Shown here in pieces: positions 38,299-47,762 of a stretch of DNA of 64,000 bases. This DNA comes from Herbinix sp. (lineage in GTDB: Bacteria; Bacillota; Clostridia; Lachnospirales; Lachnospiraceae). Positions within the stretch are counted from its first letter, which is position 1. Each line of letters opens with the position of its first letter. The stretch lies in the NCBI GenBank assembly GCA_029238935.1, contig JAQZBN010000018.1, forward strand, positions 58,357-122,356, given 5' to 3'. A program made the position numbers and the translations under genes. The notes beneath the pieces were generated by a model that was not told the origin of the DNA, did no database searches, and saw only the letters and a list, made by a program, of their open reading frames with translations.

Positions 38299-40383
38299 TT
38301 ATAGGTATAATGAAATTTCATCAACGATGGTAAAGATATCATTAATAAAACCACTTACTAATGTTAACAGTAATACGATAACAAAAATAATAATTGCCAT
38401 TGCGATAAAACTTAAAATCACTGATACCAAACCTTTGGTAAAGCTAAATTGATGAATCATGATGAGACCGATAAAGGTATAAAATACATAGATTACCAAT
38501 GGCAGGTAAAACAAGAAGTTTACCAAAGCAGCTTCATCATAGATAATAATTCTAGATAACAAGGTTCCGATCAGGTATAAAAAGACACTTGGATATATGG
38601 CATACATGTTCACTTTAAAAATATTCCTAAGATTACCTTTTCCATCAATTAATACTCCTACGGCCCAGTTCGCAACGATAAAGATTAAGTAAGGAAATAA
38701 GGAACTGGCCAGAAGTAACGGAATATTAATCATACTGATGTTTACATAATTAACCAAAAATCCTGCGTATCTGGTTTTGATTAAATTCATCCAGGCAAAT
38801 AACGCTAATACCACAAAGCAAAACCATGTATTACCTTTATCCAGATATTTGATATCATCAAAAGCTTTAAAGGGGTGGGATAAGACATATCCCGGCCAGG
38901 TAAAGCATTCATAATAAACCTTCTTTAATGCTGATAATACCTTGTTTTGTTCAAAATAACCACGTCTTGCCAGACTTCTTATAAGACGTTTCAGTAGGAT
39001 AAGAATTGCTATGATTACCACAAATCCAAATAAAATCATCCCAAAGTTCTGTTCAATAAAATTTTCCCTAACTCGTTCATAGGCTGCAGAATAATTTTCT
39101 CGTTCACCGGTTGCCTTAAAGCTTTCCATCGCTCCTTTAAAATCCTCGGACCGAAGCCGATATTTACCAAGACCCATGTTAGCAATGACACTACCCGGAC
39201 TTATCTCATTGACTTGTTCCCAATAATAAGCTGCCTTTTCATACTCAAATTTACTGGTTAACTCTAGCGCATTATTGATTAAAGCACCATATTCTGTAAC
39301 ATTAAATACTTCAATGGAACAAGATACCAGATCGGCAATCAGAATTTTATCACCCATGAAGGCAATATCTATGGGGCTGTTTAAACTACCCTCTCTCTTA
39401 CCACTACCTCCCAGTACATAAGCAAGCATTCCATCACCGCTGTAAACAAATACTCTGGATCTTGAAGAATCAAGTACTGCAAATCTTCCATCCTCAGCAG
39501 CAGCTATGTTAGTAAGTGCTGAAATACTTCTTCTATCGATGTAATCTCCCATTGGTGGTGTGATAAACTCATACATATTTAAGATATCTTCTCCACTAGA
39601 ATTCAACTTACGAATAGGAAGAATACTTTTCGCATCTTTTACCGTTGCCAGTAGAAATCCATCCTGGTCCATGGCAATATCACTATAATCCGTAGGTAAC
39701 CACAAAGCCATTCGTGAAATCTGCTCCTGCGTGGCGATCAAGCGGTAAAAACGATCCAGGAAATTTGGCATTACTTCATTCGCTCCGACAAAACGGTTGA
39801 ACTTTCCGCTGGGTGCTAACTCAATAATTCCTTCATATACGCTCTTTGCCTTAATATATATTCTTCCGGTATTATCCACAACTACTTTCGTAGGTGCATA
39901 TTTTATACCTTCCAACCCTTTAATAGAGGGATTTCCGATGGCTCGAACAAAATTTCCATTTTCATCAAATTGGATCACTTCACCGGCATCCTCTTCGGTA
40001 ATATATATCTGGTTTTCTTCCGTAACAAAGATACATTTTGGAGCTATCACATTTTTTATTTCCTGATCTCTCATGTAACTAGTTATGATAAAATCAGTGT
40101 GAAATTCTTCGTCAGTAACCACAATCTGACCTTGCATTGCAATGTAGATTTTATGATTACGATAAAAAACATCTGTGATATTATTGATACCATCAATCTC
40201 TAAATCCACTGCTCTTACACTGCGCTCCCACCGGTAAGCATCCGGTGCCGGGATTGCTTCATCCCACAAAGAGTAGGTGTAGGATTCTGCCGACATATGT
40301 ATTGCCGGTGCTATTACTAGTAGGAAACCTAAGAGTATACGCATCATCGGAACAAGGCAGCTTCTTTTTTTGTTATTCTTCAT
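38299..40383 (-). CDS. Exported NHL-propeller/TPR protein with C-terminal Yip1-type membrane domain
   Basis: The 694-residue protein starts with a signal or membrane helix (MMRILLGFLLVIAPAIHMSA). Residues of about 50-370 form NHL/beta-propeller repeats (GNFVRAIGNPSIKGLEGIKY, GMLAYVLGGSGKREGSLNSP). A short TPR-like segment follows (FEYEKAAYYWEQVNEISPGS, RLRSEDFKGAMESFKATGE), then a membrane helix near 455 and a C-terminal bundle of about five helices (SHPFKAFDDIKYLDKGN) of the Yip1 type. The propeller would face outside and bind a glycan or protein. Nothing enzymatic is visible. Proteins of this build accompany DUF5696 genes. Their function is unknown. Confidence 0.78.
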   Translation of the reverse strand: MKNNKKRSCLVPMMRILLGFLLVIAPAIHMSAESYTYSLWDEAIPAPDAYRWERSVRAVDLEIDGINNITDVFYRNHKIYIAMQGQIVVTDEEFHTDFIITSYMRDQEIKNVIAPKCIFVTEENQIYITEEDAGEVIQFDENGNFVRAIGNPSIKGLEGIKYAPTKVVVDNTGRIYIKAKSVYEGIIELAPSGKFNRFVGANEVMPNFLDRFYRLIATQEQISRMALWLPTDYSDIAMDQDGFLLATVKDAKSILPIRKLNSSGEDILNMYEFITPPMGDYIDRRSISALTNIAAAEDGRFAVLDSSRSRVFVYSGDGMLAYVLGGSGKREGSLNSPIDIAFMGDKILIADLVSCSIEVFNVTEYGALINNALELTSKFEYEKAAYYWEQVNEISPGSVIANMGLGKYRLRSEDFKGAMESFKATGERENYSAAYERVRENFIEQNFGMILFGFVVIIAILILLKRLIRSLARRGYFEQNKVLSALKKVYYECFTWPGYVLSHPFKAFDDIKYLDKGNTWFCFVVLALFAWMNLIKTRYAGFLVNYVNISMINIPLLLASSLFPYLIFIVANWAVGVLIDGKGNLRNIFKVNMYAIYPSVFLYLIGTLLSRIIIYDEAALVNFLFYLPLVIYVFYTFIGLIMIHQFSFTKGLVSVILSFIAMAIIIFVIVLLLTLVSGFINDIFTIVDEISLYL

Positions 40384-40396
40384 ACTGACACCCCCT

Positions 40397-41290
40397 CTAT
40401 TCCTTCATACCAGATGTTGCCATCGTCGAAATAACATTCGTCTGCATCAGCAAGAAGACTACTGCCGGTATCAGAAACATGATAACCGATGCTGCTGCTA
40501 AAACTCCGGCTCTCGCCACACCGACATTACCTGCTGAGGCTAATTGACTCAGCATATAACCAACGCTTTTTAATTTTTCAGTATAGATGTACTTATCCCC
40601 TGTATTCACCCATAAGGCTTGAAATACTAAGATGAACGCAGTTACCCATGCAGGTTTAACAATCGGCATAACTACGGTTAGATGAACCCTGAATTGGTTC
40701 GCTCCATCAATTCTTGCTGCTTCTAATAAGCTATCCGGAATTTGCTCCATAAAGTTTTTCATCAGGTATAAACCAAGAGTCGAAGCAAAGGCCGGAAATA
40801 TAATAGCACTGTAGTGATCAATCAGTCCCAGCTTTGAGATAGTGATGAAGTTCGGTACCATGGTTACTGTTGCATTGAACATAAGTGAATATACAATCAA
40901 ATCCGAAATTAACTTAGAACCCGGAAAACGATATTTCGCTAACGGATAGGCACAGGTTGAGGCGATCAGGATATGTCCGACCGACCCAACAACAACTACA
41001 AACAAAGAATTATATAAATATCGATAGAACGGTACCAAGGTATTTGCTAAGATTCGGTTTAAATCTAAAAAATTATTTAAAGTAGGATTTTGAACAAATA
41101 ACCTTGGTGGGAACATATACATTTCATTCAGTGGCTTTAAAGCTTGATTAAACATATAAAGCACCGGGAATAGAAACAAAAATCCCATGATAAAAAGGAA
41201 GGTTCCCAGGAATACATTTCCGCCAAAACTTCTGGAACTTTGTCTCGCCGAGCTTTTCATATCTAAATTTCTTGTTTTTAGAATTCTCAT
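40397..41290 (-). CDS. Carbohydrate ABC transporter permease, MalG type (first pair)
   Basis: The 297-residue protein has six membrane helices (VFLGTFLFIMGFLFLFPVLY and others) and the EAA motif LLEAARIDGANQFRVHLTVV. It is a MalG/AraQ-type permease. It follows the MalF-like gene by 29 bp and precedes the NHL/Yip1 gene by 13 bp. It probably works with the adjacent permease and the 984-residue binding protein to import an oligosaccharide. The ATP-binding partner must be encoded elsewhere, as is usual for MsmX/MsiK-type shared ATPases. Confidence 0.94.
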   Translation of the reverse strand: MRILKTRNLDMKSSARQSSRSFGGNVFLGTFLFIMGFLFLFPVLYMFNQALKPLNEMYMFPPRLFVQNPTLNNFLDLNRILANTLVPFYRYLYNSLFVVVVGSVGHILIASTCAYPLAKYRFPGSKLISDLIVYSLMFNATVTMVPNFITISKLGLIDHYSAIIFPAFASTLGLYLMKNFMEQIPDSLLEAARIDGANQFRVHLTVVMPIVKPAWVTAFILVFQALWVNTGDKYIYTEKLKSVGYMLSQLASAGNVGVARAGVLAAASVIMFLIPAVVFLLMQTNVISTMATSGMKE

Positions 41291-41319
41291 ACTACATCTC
41301 CCTTTTCAAGTTTGTCATA

Positions 41320-42243
41320 TCAGGTTCCAACCTTTCGTAAGAACTTCTGAATCAACATGTTACAGATAATCATGATGGCAAACAGGATGACTGCGATTGC
41401 AGACGCACGCCCCATTTCCATACGTATTAAACCGTAATCATTCAAATGATTGACAATCGTATGAGATGCATAATTTGGACTCGGAAATCCTACCAAGCTG
41501 TCAGCGACTCCTCCAACGGATAAAGAATTGGTAATCGCCATAACTGCACCGAATAATAACTGCGGCTTCATGTTAGGTAAGGTGATATACCATAATTCCT
41601 GCCAACGATTTTTAATTCCATCAATCGCTGCCGCCTCATATTGTGCTTCATCCACTCCCTTGATACCAGCAACGAATGATAGGAAACCAACTCCTAGGCT
41701 CATCCATAATGAGACGATAATTACGATTGGTAAAATCGTATGGGAACTGGATAGCCACAGAATCGCCTTATTAATAAATCCGGACCTTAATAGCAGACCA
41801 TTGAGATAACCACTGGCATCATCAGAAAATATCAACGCAAAGATGAGTACTGCATTTCCCGCCATGGATGGTGCATAAAAGATTACTGTAACGATTGTAC
41901 CAAGCCAATGGGGAAGTTCATTGATCATCCATGCCAGTAAGTAGGATACGATATATCCCAAAGGTCCTACAAAAATTGCTATAATAAATGTGTTCTGAAT
42001 TGCTTTTAAAAATATTGTGTCGTTCAAAAATAACCTTTTATAATTCTCTAATCCAATAAATGTTGCAGGTTCCAATACATTAAAATCTGTAAAGCTATAA
42101 TAAATAGCCTGCAATACCGGATAAACGGAAAAGGTAAAAAAGAGAAGAAGAAAAGGAGCCATCATTATATAAAAAATCCAGTTGCGTTTTATTTCACGCA
42201 CATTTACAGCTATGTAATTCTTTCTATCATTTAATCGCTTCAT
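41320..42243 (-). CDS. Carbohydrate ABC transporter permease, MalF type (first pair)
   Basis: The 307-residue protein has the MalF/UgpA layout with WIFYIMMAPFLLLFFTFSVY at the first helix and the EAA motif AQYEAAAIDGIKNRWQELWY. Six helices are predicted. It lies 17 bp after the 984-residue binding protein, so that protein is its likely partner. Confidence 0.94.
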   Translation of the reverse strand: MKRLNDRKNYIAVNVREIKRNWIFYIMMAPFLLLFFTFSVYPVLQAIYYSFTDFNVLEPATFIGLENYKRLFLNDTIFLKAIQNTFIIAIFVGPLGYIVSYLLAWMINELPHWLGTIVTVIFYAPSMAGNAVLIFALIFSDDASGYLNGLLLRSGFINKAILWLSSSHTILPIVIIVSLWMSLGVGFLSFVAGIKGVDEAQYEAAAIDGIKNRWQELWYITLPNMKPQLLFGAVMAITNSLSVGGVADSLVGFPSPNYASHTIVNHLNDYGLIRMEMGRASAIAVILFAIMIICNMLIQKFLRKVGT

Positions 42244-42260
42244 ATAGCTTCCTCCCTTCT

Positions 42261-45215
42261 CTAATAAGCAAGACCAAATTCCTTGCGCTTATTTTTTAGT
42301 TCCATATTAATAAAACGTATTTGCGAATATAAGGTATCCACCGGATTGAGCTTTTCATCAAGAACAGCCAAAAATGCATTCTCAACACTACGTCCGGTAA
42401 TATATCCACCCGGTACCTGGGGGGTTCCTCTGAGCCACGTTAAGGTTTCCTCAATCGTTGCAGAATTTTCATTATCTTGTGCAATTTTTTTAATTGCTTC
42501 AAGATTTGCTACAGGGAAATTAGCTGCATCTCCAAGCAGTACCTTATGTTCCCTTGCATATTCTGTTTGAGTTTCTTCTGAGGTCCACCACTTTAAAAAC
42601 TCCCAGGACTCATTTGCTGTATCATTCTTAGTTACCATATTCTTTAGTATCATACCAGCTCCTACCATACAGGAAGTGGAACGGTCAATACTTCCATCCG
42701 ATTTTTTCGTTCCAGGAATTGGTGCGATAGCCCAGTCACCTTCAATTTCCGGAGCACCTGCGGTAATCGCATTGATATAAGTATAATCCTCAATAATTAT
42801 CGGCACTTCACCGGTTCGAAATCTCGTTACAACGCTCATCGTTCTCTTAAAGCTTTGTTTTGTATAAAATTCCGTCCAGTATTTAAAGGTCAATAGGGAT
42901 GTCATATCCTCAAGATTTGATTTTTTGCCACCATCGGTATACAGTTCTTCCCCGTTTTGATACAACATGGACAGGAATACGGAGTTGATCGGTTTTGTTG
43001 ATGTCGAACTATAACCTCCCAGTACGGTGTGACCGGTAGTTACAAAGTAAACCTGCATATTCTGAGCCTGAAGATAAGGAATTAATGCGGTTAGTTCTTC
43101 CCAGGTATTAGGAACTTCAAGACCCAGCTCCTTTAAAATATCGGTTCGATAATACATAACCGGGAAGGACATTTGATCCGGCAGTGCATAATAACCTCCC
43201 TCATATTCGAAAAACTCCATAGCACCGGGCGAAAACTGTGAAGCAACCTCATCAAAATCATCAAACTCTGTTAGATCATAGCCTGCGTTTCGATATGCAA
43301 AATTGGAGGGCATGGTATAGTTTAGTTGAATAGCTACATCAGGGCCATTACCGGTTAAGGTAGCAGGCATTACTGTATCCGCTCCAACCATTTTCAGATT
43401 AACATTAAAATCCGACTCGCTGAATGCATTATTCACCATTCTCTGTGCGATATCATATTGATCCCTGGTTGAGGAAGCAATCCACACGTCAATACTCTTA
43501 TTCTTAGTTGCAGCATTTGCTCCTGCGATCTCATAGTCATTGGTAAACGATCCAATAAACCCTTTACAATTATGCCACAGCTTCTCAAAGAAGTTTCCAT
43601 CTCCTTTTGGTAATTGATAATCTACGCCGCATAGGAGCAGATAATCCAGTTGTAATGGCTGTTTTCCAAGAGCCAACATCCACTCACCGATCGCTGTAAT
43701 ATTATCATTAAAGGTGATCAATTCCCTTGAGATCTTATCCGGCTGCTTAATCAGCTTCTCCAGCTGATACATCATCTTCGAAATTTCTCTTGTCTTTGTA
43801 CTGTTATCAATACGATCTCCAAGAGATTCCATGACACGATTCAAACGATAATATTCTGTTTTTAATATCTCTTCCATATCAGGAACCGAAGCTAGAATAT
43901 TATAATCACGATATGCATCGGGAGTACTTCCCATAACCGCTGTTAATCTGCGATATAAGGAATTAAAATTCTTCACAGTAATGGAGGTTTGTTCCACCGC
44001 GTAGGATAAATCCCCTAGTGAAACAGTCAGGGTCAATAAATTATCCCCCTCCTCTAGGTAAAAGTAATAAGCCTGCTCTTCGTTACCAAAATACTCTGTT
44101 TGAAAAGCAGAATCGTAATAAAATTTTAATTCCGCAGCTTCTTCAAACGGTATCTCTCCATTGATTTTTAATTCACGAATGGAATAAAAATCACGGTTTT
44201 CCGCTTGTAGAAACCTGGTCGCAATGCGATATAATCCACTTTTTGGTACAGCTACCTTCCAGGTGATACCAAGACCTGCACTATCCCAGCTGCTTCCGCC
44301 TATGGTATTTAATATGATATTGCTGGAATGATAAGGTACTGTAAGTGGTGAAGTACGATCATTCACAGGAAGAAGGGTTGCACTTGATTTATAATAGGTA
44401 TCTTCTGCCTGGATCATAATGACGCCATTTTCTAGATCATTTCCATCAACCCTTAAGGCCCCTTCCTGCTCACGGTCTGCTAGATAAGATTCATAATTGG
44501 ATAAACTATTTGCAGAAATTAATTTTATATATGATATTTCTAACGTCTCAGACTTCGATTCTAACGTTACGATATTATTTCCCTTTTCAAAGTAAAACAG
44601 AAATGGACCTTTGATGGATTTGTCCGCTGCCTCTAACTTTGTACTGGTCCATTCCGGATCCTGAAGCTGTTGCGGAAATGCTTGATTTACATCCGTTTTC
44701 ATCAAAAAATCCTTCTGCTCATCTTTCCACATTCGATTAAATATAAGCCCTTCTGCTTCTGAAAATGGCAATTCTCCATTAATGTAAAGATTTCTAAGAA
44801 TACTTTCATTACTATCTGCGGTCGGATTATAACCGACTTCTATGTAATATGTTCCTGATGTATTTACATCAAAAAGATAGCTGATACTTCCCTCAGCTCC
44901 TGTTTTTATACTGCCATCTGAAGAAACCTCCAACTGGGTTAGCGTACTTTCATAGTATTCTGAACCGGTCTTCATAAGTTCCTCTTCAAGAGAAGCTATC
45001 TGAGCAGAATCTTTCAATCTGTCAAGATAGTCTTCATATAATATCGTTTCATCACCCCCTGAACTGCCCATATTATATTGTTGTGACAAAATCGCACTTC
45101 TGACAGCCTGATCCGATTTTACGCTGTTCTTAGACATGGCAAATGCCATAACTGTAATAAAAACAGCTATGAGAAGGAATACTATCCTTTTATACCGCTT
45201 TTTCTTCTTCATCAT
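42261..45215 (-). CDS. Extracellular solute-binding protein fused to two N-terminal ligand-binding-like domains
   Basis: This protein has 984 residues, about twice the size of a normal family-1 solute-binding protein. After an N-terminal membrane anchor or signal (RIVFLLIAVFITVMAFAMS, no lipobox) there are two similar modules, about 95-240 (GTYYIEVGYNPTADSNESIL, LYINGELPFSEAEGL) and 265-415 (SGLYRIATRFLQAENRDFYS, LKINGEIPFEEAAEL). Both look like carbohydrate-binding jelly rolls. A helical linker leads to the solute-binding part from about 575 (SIDVWIASSTRDQYDIAQRM, YYRTDILKELGLEVPNTWEE, WEFLKWWTSEETQTEYARE). It lies directly before the first MalF-like gene and is the likely substrate receptor for that transporter. 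Confidence 0.88.
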   Translation of the reverse strand: MMKKKKRYKRIVFLLIAVFITVMAFAMSKNSVKSDQAVRSAILSQQYNMGSSGGDETILYEDYLDRLKDSAQIASLEEELMKTGSEYYESTLTQLEVSSDGSIKTGAEGSISYLFDVNTSGTYYIEVGYNPTADSNESILRNLYINGELPFSEAEGLIFNRMWKDEQKDFLMKTDVNQAFPQQLQDPEWTSTKLEAADKSIKGPFLFYFEKGNNIVTLESKSETLEISYIKLISANSLSNYESYLADREQEGALRVDGNDLENGVIMIQAEDTYYKSSATLLPVNDRTSPLTVPYHSSNIILNTIGGSSWDSAGLGITWKVAVPKSGLYRIATRFLQAENRDFYSIRELKINGEIPFEEAAELKFYYDSAFQTEYFGNEEQAYYFYLEEGDNLLTLTVSLGDLSYAVEQTSITVKNFNSLYRRLTAVMGSTPDAYRDYNILASVPDMEEILKTEYYRLNRVMESLGDRIDNSTKTREISKMMYQLEKLIKQPDKISRELITFNDNITAIGEWMLALGKQPLQLDYLLLCGVDYQLPKGDGNFFEKLWHNCKGFIGSFTNDYEIAGANAATKNKSIDVWIASSTRDQYDIAQRMVNNAFSESDFNVNLKMVGADTVMPATLTGNGPDVAIQLNYTMPSNFAYRNAGYDLTEFDDFDEVASQFSPGAMEFFEYEGGYYALPDQMSFPVMYYRTDILKELGLEVPNTWEELTALIPYLQAQNMQVYFVTTGHTVLGGYSSTSTKPINSVFLSMLYQNGEELYTDGGKKSNLEDMTSLLTFKYWTEFYTKQSFKRTMSVVTRFRTGEVPIIIEDYTYINAITAGAPEIEGDWAIAPIPGTKKSDGSIDRSTSCMVGAGMILKNMVTKNDTANESWEFLKWWTSEETQTEYAREHKVLLGDAANFPVANLEAIKKIAQDNENSATIEETLTWLRGTPQVPGGYITGRSVENAFLAVLDEKLNPVDTLYSQIRFINMELKNKRKEFGLAY

Positions 45216-45304
45216 CTCACCATTTTCCCATGCATTTATACTTCGTTTTTAAGTAATTACAGTACTAAATCTTAAGAACTAATGTGTATTTGGATTTCAT
45301 TATA

Positions 45305-45330
45305 GGAAGGTGGGAATAATCCCACCTTCC
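45305..45330 (-). terminator. Intercistronic hairpin after the substrate-binding lipoprotein gene
   Basis: GGAAGGTGGGA pairs perfectly with TCCCACCTTCC around a four-base loop, seven bases after the stop codon of the 497-residue binding protein. It lies inside the operon, so it probably stabilises or partly terminates the upstream message and raises binding-protein levels over downstream genes. Confidence 0.75.
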
Positions 45331-45337
45331 TTTTCTA

Positions 45338-46831
45338 TTATTGTTCTAAACCAACTTCAGCCATTTTGGCTACTGCTTCATTGTAATAGGATTCTAAAGT
45401 AGAACGTACATCTAAGTAATCATAGAAGATTTCCTTAAAAGGAGTCCAGCTCTGCATGAGTGCTGCGGAATCTAAAGCCCAAGAGCGATCTGCATAAAAT
45501 CTTGCATGACCCCAGTCATATAATTCGATATCCTCTGGAGTGTAGAAACTTCTTGGCTGACCAAATTCAGCACCTACCTGAGTATAATTGCCTGCTTGTT
45601 CAGCTACATATGCATCATGCATCCAGGTCTTACCATCGTTTGATACAGCTACTTGATAATCATAGATAATCTGGGTCAGAACTTCACCAGGAATTCCAGT
45701 TTTGTCAACAGCAGCTTTTACAACAGCATCAAATGCCCAATAAGCTCCTGCTACTTTATAGTTATCACTTAAGGTTGTATAGTCACCGGTACAAGTTACA
45801 TTGGATCCCCAAGGCCAAAAAGCAATACCATACTCATATCCAAGACCACCCAGCTGCCATGGCTCTGCTCTTCTTAAGATAATTCTCTCATCATCTACAG
45901 CATAAGCATAATCATAACCTGTGGAACCATCTTCTTTTGTAATCTGCTTTGCAGGATATGCAAGTCCATCTTGCTCTAATTCCTGATAGAAATTCATAGC
46001 TTCGATAAATGCTTCATTGGTATAGTTAATCTTACCATTTTCATCTACAACCGGTGCACCGTTCGCGGAAGCAGCCATTACAGCCCAGTGATAAGGATAC
46101 TGTCCAATTGGATATACGCCATCTTCCAGCTTAGACTTCATCTCAGTAAGATAAGCTTTGAAGCTTTCATAATCCCATTTACCTTCCATGAACATTTCAG
46201 TAGGAGTCTTTTCCATACCAATTTCTTCTAATTTCTTTCTGTCATATACAAGCACCCAGTTATCTCCAATGTTATCATAGGAAACACCATAGGTTCTACC
46301 TTGCCAGGAAGCAACATCTGTATAGAGTGAGCCAACTTCTAGGGTATCTTTGAAATCAGTGATGTCATATAAAACGTCATTCAAGAAGCAGGTTACCATA
46401 CTTTCAGGATTTAAAGTAATGATATGAGCAGCTGGATCACCTGCAGCGATGGAAGCGATCAATAAATCATCGTCATTATATCCGTCATAGCCTTCCATAA
46501 CTGCTTTTTCTAATTTGATATTGTATTTCTGTTCTACAAATGCTTTTGCTTCAGTGTAAATTAAATCTTCGCTGTCAAGATTATTCCATTGTCCACCAAA
46601 AGCTTTTACTGTTACCCCACCAAAGTCATAGGTTTCTTCCTCTGGTGCTTCTGTTACTTCCTCCGCTGGAGCTTCTTCTGTCGCATCCTCTGCTGCTTTT
46701 GTTGGAGCAGTTGTAGGTGTTGCTGCGTTGTCTCCAGTGGTCTCTTTTCCCCCGCTGCATCCTGTCAAAGAGAATGCCATAACTACTGCCAAAGCCATAG
46801 ACATTAGTTTTGTTGTTACCTTCTTCATCAT
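45338..46831 (-). CDS. Sugar ABC transporter substrate-binding lipoprotein
   Basis: The 497-residue protein has a lipoprotein signal (LMSMALAVVMAFSLTGCSGG, lipidated Cys25). An acidic linker rich in Thr, Pro, Ala and Glu (residues about 30-65) tethers the binding lobes to the membrane. The lobes show family-1 binding-protein patterns (YNIKLEKAVMEGYDGYNDDD, LYDITDFKDTLEVGSLYTDV, WVLVYDRKKLEEIGMEKTPT, MNFYQELEQDGLAYPAKQIT). AAGGAGG precedes the ATG. A strong hairpin just downstream suggests it is made in excess of the following genes. It may serve either permease pair. Confidence 0.93.
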   Translation of the reverse strand: MMKKVTTKLMSMALAVVMAFSLTGCSGGKETTGDNAATPTTAPTKAAEDATEEAPAEEVTEAPEEETYDFGGVTVKAFGGQWNNLDSEDLIYTEAKAFVEQKYNIKLEKAVMEGYDGYNDDDLLIASIAAGDPAAHIITLNPESMVTCFLNDVLYDITDFKDTLEVGSLYTDVASWQGRTYGVSYDNIGDNWVLVYDRKKLEEIGMEKTPTEMFMEGKWDYESFKAYLTEMKSKLEDGVYPIGQYPYHWAVMAASANGAPVVDENGKINYTNEAFIEAMNFYQELEQDGLAYPAKQITKEDGSTGYDYAYAVDDERIILRRAEPWQLGGLGYEYGIAFWPWGSNVTCTGDYTTLSDNYKVAGAYWAFDAVVKAAVDKTGIPGEVLTQIIYDYQVAVSNDGKTWMHDAYVAEQAGNYTQVGAEFGQPRSFYTPEDIELYDWGHARFYADRSWALDSAALMQSWTPFKEIFYDYLDVRSTLESYYNEAVAKMAEVGLEQ

Positions 46832-46891
46832 AAATCCTCCTTAAAATTTGTGATATATAAATAAACAGTTTCCTGCTTATTTCATAGTAAA

Positions 46892-47758
46892 TCAGTCCGT
46901 AGGGTAGATCTTAATATGTCCTTCTTCATACTCTACCTTAACACGGTTAGATGAAATACCTGCCTTTTCTAACAATTCCTTCGGTATTTGTAAACGTCCG
47001 GCACGATCAAGGATCGAATACTCCTCTTTTTCCATTTCTTCTAAAAAACCAACTTTATTGCTTAGCAATACATCGCTATTTTTAATTAACTGCTCACTGC
47101 TAATCTTACCATCCCTGATGGATGCCACTCTATGTACCTTACTAGCTAACCCTCTGTCATGGGTTACAACTACAATTGTAGTACCAAACTCACGATTGAT
47201 CTCTTTGAAAATATCAAAAATATAATCGGATGTCTTTACATCCACTGCTCCGGTAGGTTCATCCGCTAATAAAATCTTAGGTTGATTAGCGAGTGCTACC
47301 GCAATTGCTACCCTCTGTTGTTCCCCACCAGATAGAGTCAGGGGATAGGAATTTCTTTTGTGTGCCATTCCCACAAGTTCTAAAAGAGACTGAGCCGTTT
47401 GCTTTGATTTCTTAGAATTCTCAATCATTAACGGTAATTCAATATTCTGTATCGCAGTTAGATAGGGAAGCAAATTTCTTCCATTGTTCTGCCATACGAA
47501 CCCAACCGTTTTTCTTTTATATTCTGTCATTTCCTTTTTATTTAATTGAAACAAATCCTTACCATCCACAAAAAGTCTTCCTGCAGTAGGCATGTTCAGG
47601 GCTCCAATCAGATTTAAAAAGGTCGATTTGCCGCTTCCGCTATTCCCGATGATAGCCATAAATTCCTTTTCTTCGATGGTTATATCCAGTCCCTGAAGCG
47701 CAACCACTTCAGTTTCCTTGGTCTTATATATCTTAACGAGATTATCACATTGTATCAT
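46892..47758 (-). CDS. MacB-type ABC ATPase with C-terminal SpoVT/AbrB-like domain
   Basis: The first 235 residues are a MacB/LolD-type ATPase: Walker A GNSGSGKSTFLNLIG, signature LSGGEQQRVAIAVAL, Walker B ILLADEPTGAVD and VVTHDR. The last 45 residues (EYSILDRAGRLQIPKELLEK, VKVEYEEGHIKIYP) match the swapped-hairpin SpoVT/AbrB fold, normally a DNA-binding or dimerisation domain of transition-state regulators and antitoxins. This extension is unusual for an ABC ATPase. I use the ATG at 47758; a TTG six codons earlier overlaps the previous gene. It lies four bases after a second ATPase gene. Confidence 0.88.
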   Translation of the reverse strand: MIQCDNLVKIYKTKETEVVALQGLDITIEEKEFMAIIGNSGSGKSTFLNLIGALNMPTAGRLFVDGKDLFQLNKKEMTEYKRKTVGFVWQNNGRNLLPYLTAIQNIELPLMIENSKKSKQTAQSLLELVGMAHKRNSYPLTLSGGEQQRVAIAVALANQPKILLADEPTGAVDVKTSDYIFDIFKEINREFGTTIVVVTHDRGLASKVHRVASIRDGKISSEQLIKNSDVLLSNKVGFLEEMEKEEYSILDRAGRLQIPKELLEKAGISSNRVKVEYEEGHIKIYPTD

Positions 47759-47762
47759 AAAC

